A stretch of DNA of 64,000 nt from Metapseudomonas otitidis (GCF_900111835.1 NZ_FOJP01000022.1:35751-99750); one strand, 5' to 3'. Shown: positions 1-8,482, numbered from the stretch's first letter. Notes: generated by a model from the letters alone, not told the origin. A program made the numbers and translations.

Positions 1-1
1 G

Positions 2-1120
2 GCGCTGGGCATCGCCATGGGCGAGCCTTACTTCAAGCTGCGCGAACGCATCGCCCTGCACGGCATCGAGGTGTTCAGCTCCAACTACGCCCTGTACGGC
101 AACATCTCCGCGCGGGTGGTGCACGTGCTGCGCGGCCTGGCGCCGCGCGTAGAGGTGTACAGCATCGATGAGGCCTTCCTGGATCTCACCGGCCTCAACC
201 AGCCCCTGGCCGCCTACGGCCGCCACGTCAAGGCCGAGGTGGCGCGCCTGGTGGGCATGCCCGTGGGCATCGGCATCTCCACCACCAAGACCCTCACCAA
301 GCTGGCCAACTGGGCGGCGAAGAAGCGATCGCGCAGCGGCGTGGTGGTGGCCACCCGGCCGGAGCAGCGCGAGGCCCTGCTGCGCGATGCGCCGGTGAGC
401 GAGGTGTGGGGCGTCGGCCGCAAGCTGCTCGGGCACTTCGAGGCCATGGGCATACGCACCGCCTGGGACCTGGCCCAGCAGGACGCCACTACCATGCGCA
501 AGCTGTTCAGCGTGGTGGTGGAGAAGACCATCCGCGAGCTGCGCGGGGAGGCCTGCTACGCCCTGGACGACGGTCCCGAGCCGAAACAGATGATCGCCTG
601 CAGCCGTTCGTTCTCCGAACGCCTCACCGCCCTGGAGCCGCTGCGCGAGGCGGTGGCCACCTACGCCAGCCGCGCCGGCGAGAAGCTGCGCAGCCAGGGC
701 GACTACTGCCAGCGCCTGCAGGTGTACATCCGCACCGGGGTGTTCAACCCCACCGAACGCCAGTACGCGCGCACTGCCAGCGTGCCGCTGCCGTACCCCA
801 CCCACGACACCCGCGAGCTGGTGCGCGCCGCCCTGGCCGGGCTGGAGGCGATCTACCAGCCCGGCTACCGGTACCAGAAGGCGGGGGTGCTGCTGATGGA
901 CTTCGTGCGGCCCGGGCAGATCCAGGCCGACCTGTTCGCCCCCAGCCCACGGCCGCGCAGCGCAGAGCTGATGGCAACGCTGGACCGGATCAATCAGCGA
1001 ATGGGGCGCGGCACCGTGCGCTTGGCAGCGGTGCCCTACGAGGCGGGGTGGGCGATGAAACAGGCGCTCAAGTCGCCGGGGTATGTGAGTCGGTGGGGGG
1101 AACTTCGCTTAGTTGACTAG
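2..1120 (+). CDS. umuC: UmuC-type Y-family DNA polymerase, 5' end outside window
   Basis: Catalytic subunit of translesion DNA polymerase V, part of the SOS response. The frame is already open at base 2 (ALGIAMGEPYFKL), matching the UmuC finger region, so about 50 N-terminal residues lie upstream and the ATG at 17 is internal. The catalytic motif YSIDEAFLDL is present, followed by the helix-hairpin-helix region and the little-finger domain to the C-terminus. About 372 of the usual 420 residues are visible. Its last 53 bp overlap the end of a convergent AT-rich gene. UmuDC-like (rulAB) loci in pseudomonads are known integration hot spots. Whether this copy is host or prophage cargo cannot be decided here. 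Confidence 0.93.
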   Translation, partial: ALGIAMGEPYFKLRERIALHGIEVFSSNYALYGNISARVVHVLRGLAPRVEVYSIDEAFLDLTGLNQPLAAYGRHVKAEVARLVGMPVGIGISTTKTLTKLANWAAKKRSRSGVVVATRPEQREALLRDAPVSEVWGVGRKLLGHFEAMGIRTAWDLAQQDATTMRKLFSVVVEKTIRELRGEACYALDDGPEPKQMIACSRSFSERLTALEPLREAVATYASRAGEKLRSQGDYCQRLQVYIRTGVFNPTERQYARTASVPLPYPTHDTRELVRAALAGLEAIYQPGYRYQKAGVLLMDFVRPGQIQADLFAPSPRPRSAELMATLDRINQRMGRGTVRLAAVPYEAGWAMKQALKSPGYVSRWGELRLVD

Positions 1121-1778
1121 AGGCTTTCTGCATAGTTGCGTGTATGTAGTCGGAGATTTGCCCTCCTAGATCAGCCAATCGCTCGCTTAGCACAACTGCC
1201 AAGTCAAAAAAATCACTCTGAATCTGACGGATAACTTCCAGTTCAACCGCATCAGTGGTTGCACTCTTGCGTAATGACCTAAATGTACGGAGATAAACAG
1301 AAGTTTGTCTCTTCAACTCCTCATGTAAATCATTAAAAAGCTCCAGAACTGGTGGCGGCAACCATATCGTCTGTGTGAGCAGTAAGGTACTGAAGTCGGC
1401 TATTTTTTGGCGAGCTCTCTCAATGTCTTCATCTGTTTTGCTTGTTTCGAAAAACTCCATAATGCTTACGCGGAGCGCAATGGCGCCCTCATAACAGGAT
1501 GTTATTGCTACTATGGATTTTTCTTCGTAGTGATTTAATTTGATTTGGAAGGCTGTCGCTTGAATATTGAAGTCATGGTTAATACTGCCTATGCTGGAGG
1601 CAATCGATTTTTGTTGATCAAGAATTGTGCTGAATTGCTCCTTGAGAGATTTGAATTCTGCAGTTTTCGTGACTCTAGTGCCTAAATAGTTAGACACTAA
1701 AGTTAAGGCTCCGACAACTAGAATAAGCCAGATGCTAGAAAAGTCGCCGCTTATGAGTTGGGTGGCTATGTCCTTCAT
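1068..1778 (-). CDS. AT-rich unknown membrane-anchored protein (phage cargo candidate)
   Basis: A 236-residue protein that I do not recognise. One N-terminal membrane segment at about residues 15-35 (IWLILVVGALTLVSNYLG) is followed by a long, mostly helical soluble part that looks coiled-coil rich from about 40 to 90, with no catalytic motif I can name. Its DNA is clearly more AT-rich than its neighbours and contains runs such as aaaaaa and ttgattt, which suggests recent acquisition. It starts 36 bp after the stop of phage gene D on the same strand, so it could be the last gene of the late operon or have its own promoter. Its 3' end overlaps the 3' end of umuC on the other strand. An exclusion or defence role is only inference from position. 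Confidence 0.75.
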   Translation of the reverse strand: MKDIATQLISGDFSSIWLILVVGALTLVSNYLGTRVTKTAEFKSLKEQFSTILDQQKSIASSIGSINHDFNIQATAFQIKLNHYEEKSIVAITSCYEGAIALRVSIMEFFETSKTDEDIERARQKIADFSTLLLTQTIWLPPPVLELFNDLHEELKRQTSVYLRTFRSLRKSATTDAVELEVIRQIQSDFFDLAVVLSERLADLGGQISDYIHATMQKASSQLSEVPPTDSHTPAT

Positions 1779-1814
1779 AGGGAGTTCCGCGCCTGATGTT
1801 GAGGCTTAATACTA

Positions 1815-3098
1815 CTAGGAACTCTGAGGCGTTGCGTTCACCTGATGCAACTTGTTCCACTCCATCTCCACCGCCCGCTTCGCATTCGCCTTGCTCGCAT
1901 ACAGGTGCCGTAGGCGCTTCGGTTTGCTCTGGTCGCCAGCGGTAACGCTGGCTTCCTTCCCCGTCTTCTTGTCCCGGTAGTAGGCGATCACGCCGGTGTA
2001 GTCGCCGGGCACTTCCTCGTACAGCGCATCCACCAGGTCTTCGGGCAGTTTGCTCTCCAGCTCCAGGCTGGTGGTGTAGCCGCCGTCGGCGGTGAGGCTG
2101 TGCTGCACGTTGCCGCCGTGCCAGACGATGGCGTCGATCTCGTCCTTCACGCCCTGCAGGGTGTAGGTGAGTTCGGGGATGAGGTCCGGGCGGCCCTTGG
2201 CCAGGCTGTAGCTGAGGGTGGCGCTGCCGCGCTGCAGGCGGTTCCACTCGCTGCGGGCGGCGCGGAGGGCGCTGGCCTGGTCGCTGTAGGTGTGGCGCAG
2301 GTCCTTGAGGTTGTCGCCGCCGCCGGCGATGGCCTCCTCCTTCTTGGCGCTGTTGACGTTGTAGTAGTAGGCGCGCACGCCGTCGTAGGCCTCGCGGTCG
2401 GCCACCAGGTAGCGGTGCTGGTCGCCGTCGGCGCGGGTGAGGGTGATGTGGGGCAGCTCGGCGCCGCTGGCGGTCTTGCCGCCGTTGCCGCCGAGGAACA
2501 GCAGGCGGCCGGCCTTCACCGTGGCCACGGCGTCGTAGTCCTCGCCCAGGCGGGTGAGGATGTTGGCGTCGGACTCGTTGGCCTGGTCCAGCTGCAGCAC
2601 CGGCTGGGCGTCCAGGGCCTCGGCCACCACGGGCACCAGGCCCTGGCGTTGGGCGATCTGGCGGATCACCTCGCCCAGGGTGGTGCCGCTGTAGCTCAGC
2701 TCGCGCTTGACCTTGAGTTGCTTGCGCAGATCCGCGCTGCGGCCTCGGATGTTGAGCACGTCGGGCATGCCGCTGTGCTCGGTCTCGTCCACGGTGAAGG
2801 TGCCTTTGTCCACCAGGCCGGTATCGGTCCAGCCCAGCCACAGGCGCAGCACGGCGCCCTTGGGCGGGATGGCCAGCAGGCCGTCGTGGTCGCTGAGGCT
2901 GATGTCCAGCTGGTCCGCCTCCAGGCCCCGGTTGTCGGTGAGGCTGAGGCTGATCAGGCGCGGGCTCACCTGCTGGGCGATGTCGAGGCCGTCCACGCTC
3001 AGGCGGAAGATCGGCGCGGGGTAGTCGTTGTCGCCCAGGGCGCTGCGGGCGGCATCGCGCAGGATGCCCAGGGCGGAATCCACCAGGCTCTCGATCAC
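1815..3098 (-). CDS. D: P2 gpD-like tail protein (late control gene D family)
   Basis: Baseplate hub/tail spike-base protein of contractile tails, about 427 residues, as in the P2 family. The protein begins VIESLVDSALGILRDA. I chose the GTG at 3098, which overlaps the TGA of gene U (GTGA), rather than the longer open frame whose upstream part is a shadow of U. Family-typical stretches include PAPIFRLSVDG near the N-terminus and GTTLGEVIRQIAQRQGLVP in the middle. The C-terminal third carries two similar blocks (YYYNVNSAKKEE... and YYRDKKTGKE...), each followed by a LRHxY...A..EWNxL segment, so it contains an internal duplication. It is the last recognised gene of the FI-D late operon. Confidence 0.93.
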   Translation of the reverse strand: MIESLVDSALGILRDAARSALGDNDYPAPIFRLSVDGLDIAQQVSPRLISLSLTDNRGLEADQLDISLSDHDGLLAIPPKGAVLRLWLGWTDTGLVDKGTFTVDETEHSGMPDVLNIRGRSADLRKQLKVKRELSYSGTTLGEVIRQIAQRQGLVPVVAEALDAQPVLQLDQANESDANILTRLGEDYDAVATVKAGRLLFLGGNGGKTASGAELPHITLTRADGDQHRYLVADREAYDGVRAYYYNVNSAKKEEAIAGGGDNLKDLRHTYSDQASALRAARSEWNRLQRGSATLSYSLAKGRPDLIPELTYTLQGVKDEIDAIVWHGGNVQHSLTADGGYTTSLELESKLPEDLVDALYEEVPGDYTGVIAYYRDKKTGKEASVTAGDQSKPKRLRHLYASKANAKRAVEMEWNKLHQVNATPQSS

Positions 3099-3538
3099 AG
3101 CAGGATTCTCCGCAGGATGTTCACGCCCATGGCGCTGGCGGCGCCGAGCAGGTCGGTGCGGCCGTCGTCCACCCGCGTCAGGCCCAGGCTGAACTCGATG
3201 CGGCGCGGGGTGCCGTCGGGGAAAAACAGCGTGCGCGTCTCGCTCACCCGCTCGATCACCCACAGCCCGAGGATCCGCCCGCTGCCCTCCACCATGGGGT
3301 AGGCCTTGCCGGTGTTGGCCATCTCCCGCAGGGCGTCGAGGCTGAGCAGGCTGCCGGCCAGCTCGGGCAGCAGGATCCCGGGCAGGGTGAGGGTGTCGTC
3401 GCCCCGGCCGGCGAACTGCCGGGCCGGGTTGGTGCCCACCCGGCTGCTGCTGGGGTGGCGCCATTCGGTCTGCCGCTGCAGCTCCTGGTAGGCGAGGGTG
3501 TGCAGGCTGAACACGAACATGCCGAGGGCCATCATCAT
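3095..3538 (-). CDS. U: P2 gpU-like tail completion protein
   Basis: Small tail protein of 147 residues, matching the P2 gpU family in length and in features such as MALGMFVFSLHTLAYQEL at the N-terminus and WVIERVSETRTLFFPDG in the middle. In P2, gpU is needed to finish the tail. Three ATG codons stand in a row at the start (MMMALG); I took the first, 7 bp after the stop of the tape-measure gene. It overlaps the GTG of D by four bases, so the two are probably translationally coupled. Confidence 0.92.
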   Translation of the reverse strand: MMMALGMFVFSLHTLAYQELQRQTEWRHPSSSRVGTNPARQFAGRGDDTLTLPGILLPELAGSLLSLDALREMANTGKAYPMVEGSGRILGLWVIERVSETRTLFFPDGTPRRIEFSLGLTRVDDGRTDLLGAASAMGVNILRRILL

Positions 3539-3545
3539 GGTGCGT

Positions 3546-6125
3546 TTACTCCCGGTCGCTCAGGCGGGAGCGCACCCGGGCGGCCTTGCTGCGCTCGCGC
3601 TCGTCGAGCAGTTGGTTGATCTGCTGCCGCAGGCCGGCCACGTCGGTTCCGGGGGCAGCGTGGATGGTGATGTGGATGGTGTCGCCCTGGACGACGGTGC
3701 CGCCGCCCCCGGCAGCCTGGACCGGGGCACGGGTGTCCAGGCGGATGCCGCTGCCCATGCCCAGCATGCCGGCACCGGCCTCGGTGAGGCGCCGGGCGGT
3801 GCTGCTGATCTGCCCCAGCACGTCGCCCTCGCCACCGGCCAGGCCCTGCACCAGGCCGGCCATGGTGAAGCCGCCCAGGCTGGCGAAGACCCGTGAGGGG
3901 CTGTGAATGCCGAGCTTCTCCTTGAACCAGGTGATGGTGCTGTCGGCGGCGCCGGTGATGCTGTCCTTCACGGCGGCGAGGCCGTTGGTGATGCCGTTGA
4001 CCATGCCCTGCATGAGCATGCTGCCGAATTCGGAGAACTTGCCCGGCATCTCCACGCCGAAGTAGTTCATCACGCCGGCGAAGGCCCGGTAGAACAGGCC
4101 CAGGGGGCTGAAATTGATGATGAGCTGGGTGATGCCGCCGATGCCGCCGTCGAAGCCGGCCTTGATCTCGGCCCACAGGCTCATCACGTACGCCTTGATC
4201 GGGTCCCAGTACTTGTAGATCAGCAGTGCCGCCACGGCGATGGCGGTGATGGCCAGGCCGATGGGGTTCATCATCAGCGCGCGGCCGATCCACAGGATGG
4301 CCTGGCCGACGATGGGCAGCACGGTGCGGCCGAGGTTGAGCAGTACGCTGGCCAGGCCGCCGCCCTTGATGCCTACCAGCATCATGGCGTAGCGGAACAT
4401 GGCGAACGGCCCCAGCAGGGACGCCATGCCCAGGGTGAGGGTGCCGAACACCGTGGCCAGGCCCGCCAGGCCCGCCACCACCTTGAGGATGGTGTAGGCC
4501 AGCTCGGGGTTGGCCTTCACCCACGTGGTGACGCGCTCCAGGATGCGGTTGAAGCCCTCCACCAGCCGCACGATGGCCGGGCGCAGGGTCTCGCCCAGGG
4601 TGGCGGAGAGGTTGAAGGCGCGGTTCTTGGCCATCTCCAGGCGGGCCGAGAGGGATTCGGCGCGGATGTCCGCCTCGCGCTGCATGGAGCCCTTGGCGGC
4701 TTCGGAGTTGGCCAGGGCGAGCTGGCGGCGGTACTCCTCGATGTTGGCGCCGAGCTTGGCGGCGTCGTCGCCGTACTCCTTGCCGAACAGCTGGGTGCTG
4801 ACGGTGAGCTGCTCGTTCTTGGGCAGCTTCTTGATGGCCTCCAGAACCTTCTGGATCGTGCCGGTGGAGTCCTTGGACATACCGAGCTGGATGTCCTTGG
4901 CGGACATCTTCAGCGCCTTGAGGCCCTGCTGGAAGCGCTTGGGCTGCGACTGGGCGATCGCCAGCTCGCGGATCATGGCGTTGGTGGCCGTGGCGGCCAC
5001 CTCGGCCGAGGCGCCCAGGGTCAGGAAGGTGGAGCCGAGGGCGGCCGCGTCCTTGAAGCTCATGCCCACCGAGGCGGTGATGCCGGCTGTGCGCTGCATG
5101 ACCTCGATGATGTCGGCACCCTTCGATTGGGCGTTGTCGTCCAGGTAGTTGATGGCGTCGCCCAGCTGGTCGACGTTCTTGATCGGCAGCTTGTAGAGGT
5201 TGGCGATACGCGCCAGGTTCTCGCCGATCTGGTCGGCCGGCAGCTCGAAGGCGGTGGCGGCGTTGGCGGCCACCTGGGTGAAGCCCAGCAGGTTGTCCTT
5301 GCCCTGGATGCCCATGCGAGCGGCGCCTTCCACCAGGGCGGCGATCTCGGTGGTGGCCATGGGGATGCGCTCGGCCAGGGCCTTGATGGAGTCGCCCATC
5401 TCGAAATACACCGAGGTGAGCTTGCCGCTATCGTCCCGCGCGCCTTCCACCTGCTTGGCCACGCCCAGCATGGCGTCCTCGAAGTCGATGTAGGCCTTGG
5501 CGGTGGCCACCACGGGCGCGCCCATGGCGGCGCCTGCAGCGGCGGAGCCGGCACCCACGCCGGCCATGCTGCCGGCCAGGGCCTGGGAGGCGTCGTACTG
5601 GCCACGTGCGGCGGCCAGGCGCTTCTGCTGGGTGGTGATGCGCTTGAGCCGTTCCTCCTGCTGGCCGATGGCGCGGGTGGTGGCCGCGACCTGCCCGCGC
5701 AGCTCGCGCTCGGCGCTGCCCAGCTTGCGGGTGTCGATGCCGGCGGCGGCCAGTTTGCTGCGCAGGCCCTGGAGCTGCACCTGGTTCTCGCCGTGCTGGC
5801 GTTTGAGGGCCGTGGCCTCGCGGATGGCACCGCGCAGGTCGCGGGTCATCTGCCGGGTGGGCACGGTGGTGTTGGCCATCTCCCGGCTCAGGGCCTGCAC
5901 GCGGGCGCGGGCGGCGCCCAGGGCGCGCTCGGTGTCCTGGGCGGCGTTGAACTGGGCGCGCCAGGCAGAGACGTCGCGCTGCTGGGCGTTCAATTCCTTG
6001 AGACGGTCGCGGGCAGCCTTCAGCTCCCGGCCGGCGCCGATGGCGCCGCCCTGGATGCGCCGCAGGGGCGCCGCTGCCTTGTCCAGGGCCGACAGCGTGA
6101 CCTTGAGTATCAGGTTGTCAGCCAT
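3546..6125 (-). CDS. T: Tail tape-measure protein (P2 gpT-like)
   Basis: An 859-residue protein that sets tail length. The N-terminal 180 residues are charged and helical with repeated KRL/ARG patterns. A TP901-type core follows from about 200 to 520 (FEDAMLGVAKQVEGARDDSG, then ALAERIPMATTEIAALVEGAA). Hydrophobic segments follow around 545-650 (AYTILKVVAGLAGLATVFG; NPIGLAITAIAVAALLIYKY), as expected for a tape measure that may enter the cell membrane. The C-terminus is a short charged tail. The start at 6125 overlaps the end of E' by eight bases. This is the longest gene of the tail module, as in P2. Confidence 0.95.
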   Translation of the reverse strand: MADNLILKVTLSALDKAAAPLRRIQGGAIGAGRELKAARDRLKELNAQQRDVSAWRAQFNAAQDTERALGAARARVQALSREMANTTVPTRQMTRDLRGAIREATALKRQHGENQVQLQGLRSKLAAAGIDTRKLGSAERELRGQVAATTRAIGQQEERLKRITTQQKRLAAARGQYDASQALAGSMAGVGAGSAAAGAAMGAPVVATAKAYIDFEDAMLGVAKQVEGARDDSGKLTSVYFEMGDSIKALAERIPMATTEIAALVEGAARMGIQGKDNLLGFTQVAANAATAFELPADQIGENLARIANLYKLPIKNVDQLGDAINYLDDNAQSKGADIIEVMQRTAGITASVGMSFKDAAALGSTFLTLGASAEVAATATNAMIRELAIAQSQPKRFQQGLKALKMSAKDIQLGMSKDSTGTIQKVLEAIKKLPKNEQLTVSTQLFGKEYGDDAAKLGANIEEYRRQLALANSEAAKGSMQREADIRAESLSARLEMAKNRAFNLSATLGETLRPAIVRLVEGFNRILERVTTWVKANPELAYTILKVVAGLAGLATVFGTLTLGMASLLGPFAMFRYAMMLVGIKGGGLASVLLNLGRTVLPIVGQAILWIGRALMMNPIGLAITAIAVAALLIYKYWDPIKAYVMSLWAEIKAGFDGGIGGITQLIINFSPLGLFYRAFAGVMNYFGVEMPGKFSEFGSMLMQGMVNGITNGLAAVKDSITGAADSTITWFKEKLGIHSPSRVFASLGGFTMAGLVQGLAGGEGDVLGQISSTARRLTEAGAGMLGMGSGIRLDTRAPVQAAGGGGTVVQGDTIHITIHAAPGTDVAGLRQQINQLLDERERSKAARVRSRLSDRE

Positions 6126-6234
6126 CGGCCTGGCTCCTTACACGGGCGCGCTCGCGCCATTCCATCAATTCCCGCAGGTGCAGCCGGTCCATGTCGGCCG
6201 GCGCCCAGTGGAACACCACGGCGAGATCCGCCAT
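6118..6234 (-). CDS. P2 gpE'-like small tail protein, made mainly by frameshift from E
   Basis: A 38-residue open frame beginning MADLAVVFHWAPADMDRL and continuing LHLRELMEWRERAR, the typical phage P2 GpE/E' pattern (FHW..., ELMEWRE). In P2 this segment is expressed as the C-terminal part of an E+E' fusion by -1 frameshifting. Here the -1 frame from the slippery site in E (6291-6285) stays open through this ATG to the stop at 6118. A free start at 6234 is possible but not required. It overlaps the tape-measure start by eight bases. Confidence 0.85.
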   Translation of the reverse strand: MADLAVVFHWAPADMDRLHLRELMEWRERARVRSQADG

Positions 6235-6242
6235 GGCGTCCT

Positions 6243-6545
6243 CTACACGGCGAGGGATGCTTCCTTCTTCGCCGCATTCGAGAGCAAAAAACCGGCGACC
6301 TTGGTGCCCACGGCCAGCAGGTCGGCCGGGTCCATGGCGGCCACTTCGTGCTCGGTGAGGGTCGGGATGCTGATGCGCGGGATGACCTTGATCAGGCTGT
6401 TGACGTCCAGCTGCAGCAGCTCGCCCAGGTGCACGCCGCGCAGCTCGCCGGCGGAGGGCTTGCGCAGCTCCAGGCTGGTGATCTTCTGTTCGCCGCGCTT
6501 GATGGCGGTGTCGAGCGGTACCAGGTTGTCGTTGTCGATCTTCAT
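6243..6545 (-). CDS. E: P2 gpE-like tail assembly chaperone
   Basis: A 100-residue tail assembly protein (MKIDNDNLVPLDTAIKRGEQ). It lies between the tail tube and the tape measure, the position of the frameshifted chaperone pair in many long-tailed phages. Codons 86-87 (TTT TTG), with the preceding T, form the heptamer T TTT TTG. A -1 slip there gives an E+E' fusion of about 142 residues. In the zero frame the protein ends SNAAKKEASLAV. Such chaperones coat the tape measure before the tube polymerises (established for lambda G/GT; P2 E/E' is analogous). Confidence 0.92.
   Translation of the reverse strand: MKIDNDNLVPLDTAIKRGEQKITSLELRKPSAGELRGVHLGELLQLDVNSLIKVIPRISIPTLTEHEVAAMDPADLLAVGTKVAGFLLSNAAKKEASLAV
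6285..6291 (-). other. -1 programmed frameshift site (T TTT TTG) joining E to E'
   Basis: Reading the minus strand in the E frame, the bases are T TTT TTG, a canonical X XXY YYZ slippery heptamer and, as I recall, the same heptamer reported for P2 E/E'. After a -1 slip the reading frame is open from 6285 through the E' ATG (6234) to the stop at 6118. I did not look for a stimulatory downstream structure in detail. Confidence 0.85.
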
Positions 6546-6590
6546 GGTGGGGTCCTTCTGGGGTGGGGCGCCCTGGGCCGGGCGCCGGGG

Positions 6591-7106
6591 TTAGAGGCCG
6601 ATGGCCTTGCGCTGGGCTTCGAGCATGTCCTTGCCGTCGATGATCTCGATGAAGTTGAGGAGATCGATCTCGACCAGGACCTCACCGTCGACGGTGAGCT
6701 TGTAGTAGCTGCAGGTGGTGGTGACCTTCTGCTCGGTGTCTTCGCCGGGGGTGGCGTCGCCCATCTCGACGGTTTCGTGCCGGCCACGCAGGACCACCTC
6801 CACGGTGTTGACGGTGCCGGTGTCGTCGGCCTGGTAGGCGCCGGCGAAGCGCAACGGGACGGCCGAGGCGGAGGTGGCGCCGAACTGGCGGATGGCGTGG
6901 GTGACCAGGCCGCCGGCGGTCCACTCGACGACGATGCCGTCGTCGCTGAGGCCGAGGTCGGCCTTGACGGTGCCGTGCATGCCGCCGCCGCGATAACCCT
7001 CCATCTTGCGGCTCAGGGGCGGCAGGGTGACGGTCTTGGCGAGGCCGCCGTAGGCGACGCCATCGTTGAACAGCATCATGTTCTTGAGCTTGCTGGGCAT
7101 GGCCAT
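6591..7106 (-). CDS. FII: Major tail tube protein (P2 gpFII-like)
   Basis: A 171-residue protein that forms the inner tube of the contractile tail. The N-terminus MAMPSKLKNMMLFNDGVAYG is typical of P2 FII, which begins M-A-M-P-R-K-L-K in the family as I remember it. It follows the sheath gene FI after a gap of 44 bp and precedes E, as in P2. The C-terminal DLLNFIEIIDGKDML is also family-like. Length agrees with the family (about 170 residues). Confidence 0.95.
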   Translation of the reverse strand: MAMPSKLKNMMLFNDGVAYGGLAKTVTLPPLSRKMEGYRGGGMHGTVKADLGLSDDGIVVEWTAGGLVTHAIRQFGATSASAVPLRFAGAYQADDTGTVNTVEVVLRGRHETVEMGDATPGEDTEQKVTTTCSYYKLTVDGEVLVEIDLLNFIEIIDGKDMLEAQRKAIGL

Positions 7107-7150
7107 GCTGGGGATCTCCTACGGCGCGGCGGGGCCGCGCGTGCAATGGG

Positions 7151-8338
7151 TCAGCCGCTGATCTGCGCGGCGAAGGTGGCGAGGTAGCGGTCGGTGATGC
7201 GCTGACGCAGGGTCAGGTCCTCCAGCGGCGGCACGGGGGTGTAGTCGTAGTCGAGGAAGCATTTGCCGGCCTTGAGGGTGGTCTCGTCGTTGGCGGCGGG
7301 GTCGTACCAGCAGGCACCGTCGATGATGTAGCCCTGGGCCTTCAGCTCGCGGAACTTGGCGTTGATGCCCTCGACGATGTCGCGGATGAGGCTGCTGTGC
7401 ATGGGCTTGTCGATGGCCCAGAACTGGCCCTCGGCCATGGTGTCGGCCAGCACCTGGGCGGTGCGGGTGTAGTTCTCGAACGCGAACAGCGGATCCTCGC
7501 TGCAGGTGCGCGAGCCCCAGAAGCGGAAGCCGGCCTCCTGGATGAGGGTGGTGACTTCGTTGCTGTTGAGGTAGTTGGCGTCGGTGGCGGGGTTCTGCAG
7601 GTCCCACCAGACGTCGGCGCTGATGCCGGTGACGCCGTTGACGGCGACGTTGGAAAGGGTCTTGTGCCAGCCCACCTCCTGGTCGAGCTTGGCGCGCAGG
7701 CCCAGGGCGATGGCCACGGCGGGCGAGACGGCGGTGGCGTTGGCGGTGGTGTCCCAGCTCTGGAAGTCGGGCCAGATCACCATGCATTCACGGGCGCCGA
7801 AGTTGTTGCGGTAGGCGACGGCCTCTTCCTTGGTCTTGCAGCCGTGGGCGCTGACGTAGGCGAAGGCCCGCAGGTCCTTGGCGATGCTCACCAGGGCGGC
7901 GGCCACCTCCTGGCTGTCCAGCCCCGGCACCCCGAGGATGCGCGGCACCACGCCCAATCGTCCCTTGGCCGATAGCAAGGCCTTCATGCCGGTGTACTTG
8001 CCGTCGGGGGTGGTGGTGCCGATGAGGTTGGACTTGAGCGAGGCGGCCTTCTGCGCCTCGGTCTCGCCGGTGCCGTCCGCCACGCGCACCACGATGGTCA
8101 GCGGCTTGGTCTGGTTGGCGATGGCCTGCAGGCTGGCGGCCAGGGTGCCCTGGGTACCGGCCTTGCCGACGGCGGTCTGCACGTTGGTGATGAGCACCGG
8201 GGTGTTGAGGGGGAAGGTCGCGTCGTCGGCGTCGGCGCCGGTGCAGACCATGCCGATGACGGCGGTGGAAACGGTGCGGATGGGGCGCACGCCCTCGTTG
8301 ATTTCGAGAACGCGGACGCCGTGGAGGTAGTCGGCCAT
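7151..8338 (-). CDS. FI: Tail sheath protein (P2 gpFI-like)
   Basis: A 395-residue contractile sheath protein. The start is the ATG at 8338 (MADYLHGVRVLEINEGVRPI), not the upstream in-frame ATG in the leader. Family features include the N-terminal HGVRVLEINEG block, the central GVPGLDSQEV segment, and a C-terminal region with VPPLEDLTLRQRITDRYLA. It is the first gene of the FI-FII-E-T-U-D transcription unit, with a late-operator-like site 83 bp upstream and a terminator for the preceding gene just beyond. Confidence 0.95.
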   Translation of the reverse strand: MADYLHGVRVLEINEGVRPIRTVSTAVIGMVCTGADADDATFPLNTPVLITNVQTAVGKAGTQGTLAASLQAIANQTKPLTIVVRVADGTGETEAQKAASLKSNLIGTTTPDGKYTGMKALLSAKGRLGVVPRILGVPGLDSQEVAAALVSIAKDLRAFAYVSAHGCKTKEEAVAYRNNFGARECMVIWPDFQSWDTTANATAVSPAVAIALGLRAKLDQEVGWHKTLSNVAVNGVTGISADVWWDLQNPATDANYLNSNEVTTLIQEAGFRFWGSRTCSEDPLFAFENYTRTAQVLADTMAEGQFWAIDKPMHSSLIRDIVEGINAKFRELKAQGYIIDGACWYDPAANDETTLKAGKCFLDYDYTPVPPLEDLTLRQRITDRYLATFAAQISG

Positions 8339-8410
8339 GGTCTGTGCCTGTTCGGTTGAATGACAGTGCACAGGCTGCCGCGCGCGCGACGGCGCGGCGA
8401 CAGGCGGGCT

Positions 8411-8432
8411 TTGTAGCGGGCCGGGCTACAAG
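8411..8432. promoter_or_regulatory. Late-promoter activator site upstream of FI (P_F-like)
   Basis: TTGTAG-N10-TACAAG, an inverted repeat (TTGTAG/CTACAA arms). The same 22-base pattern recurs at 13102 and 19683, each in front of a gene that has a late promoter in P2 (FI, V, and O/P). P2-family late promoters need the zinc-finger activator Ogr, which binds an inverted repeat with TGT and ACA arms near -55. The spacing to the FI start is about 83 bp. No ogr gene is visible in the window. Confidence 0.75.
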
Positions 8433-8440
8433 GCGCGCAT

Positions 8441-8466
8441 AAAAAAGCCCCGCCGAAGCGGGGCCA
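8441..8466 (-). terminator. Rho-independent terminator after the tail fibre operon (V-G)
   Basis: On the minus strand a GGCCCCGC/GCGGGGC stem with a TTCG loop is followed by TTTTTT. It lies 17 bp past the stop of the fibre assembly gene and separates the V-to-G unit from the FI-to-D unit. Confidence 0.9.
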
Positions 8467-8482
8467 ACCCACCCCTGGGAAA

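Noticed and set aside
3903..7187. Long plus-strand open frame of 1094 codons across the tape-measure region
   Set aside because: Antisense shadow of T, E', E and FII; low-complexity His/Gly/Ala/Gln-rich translation caused by high GC at third positions.
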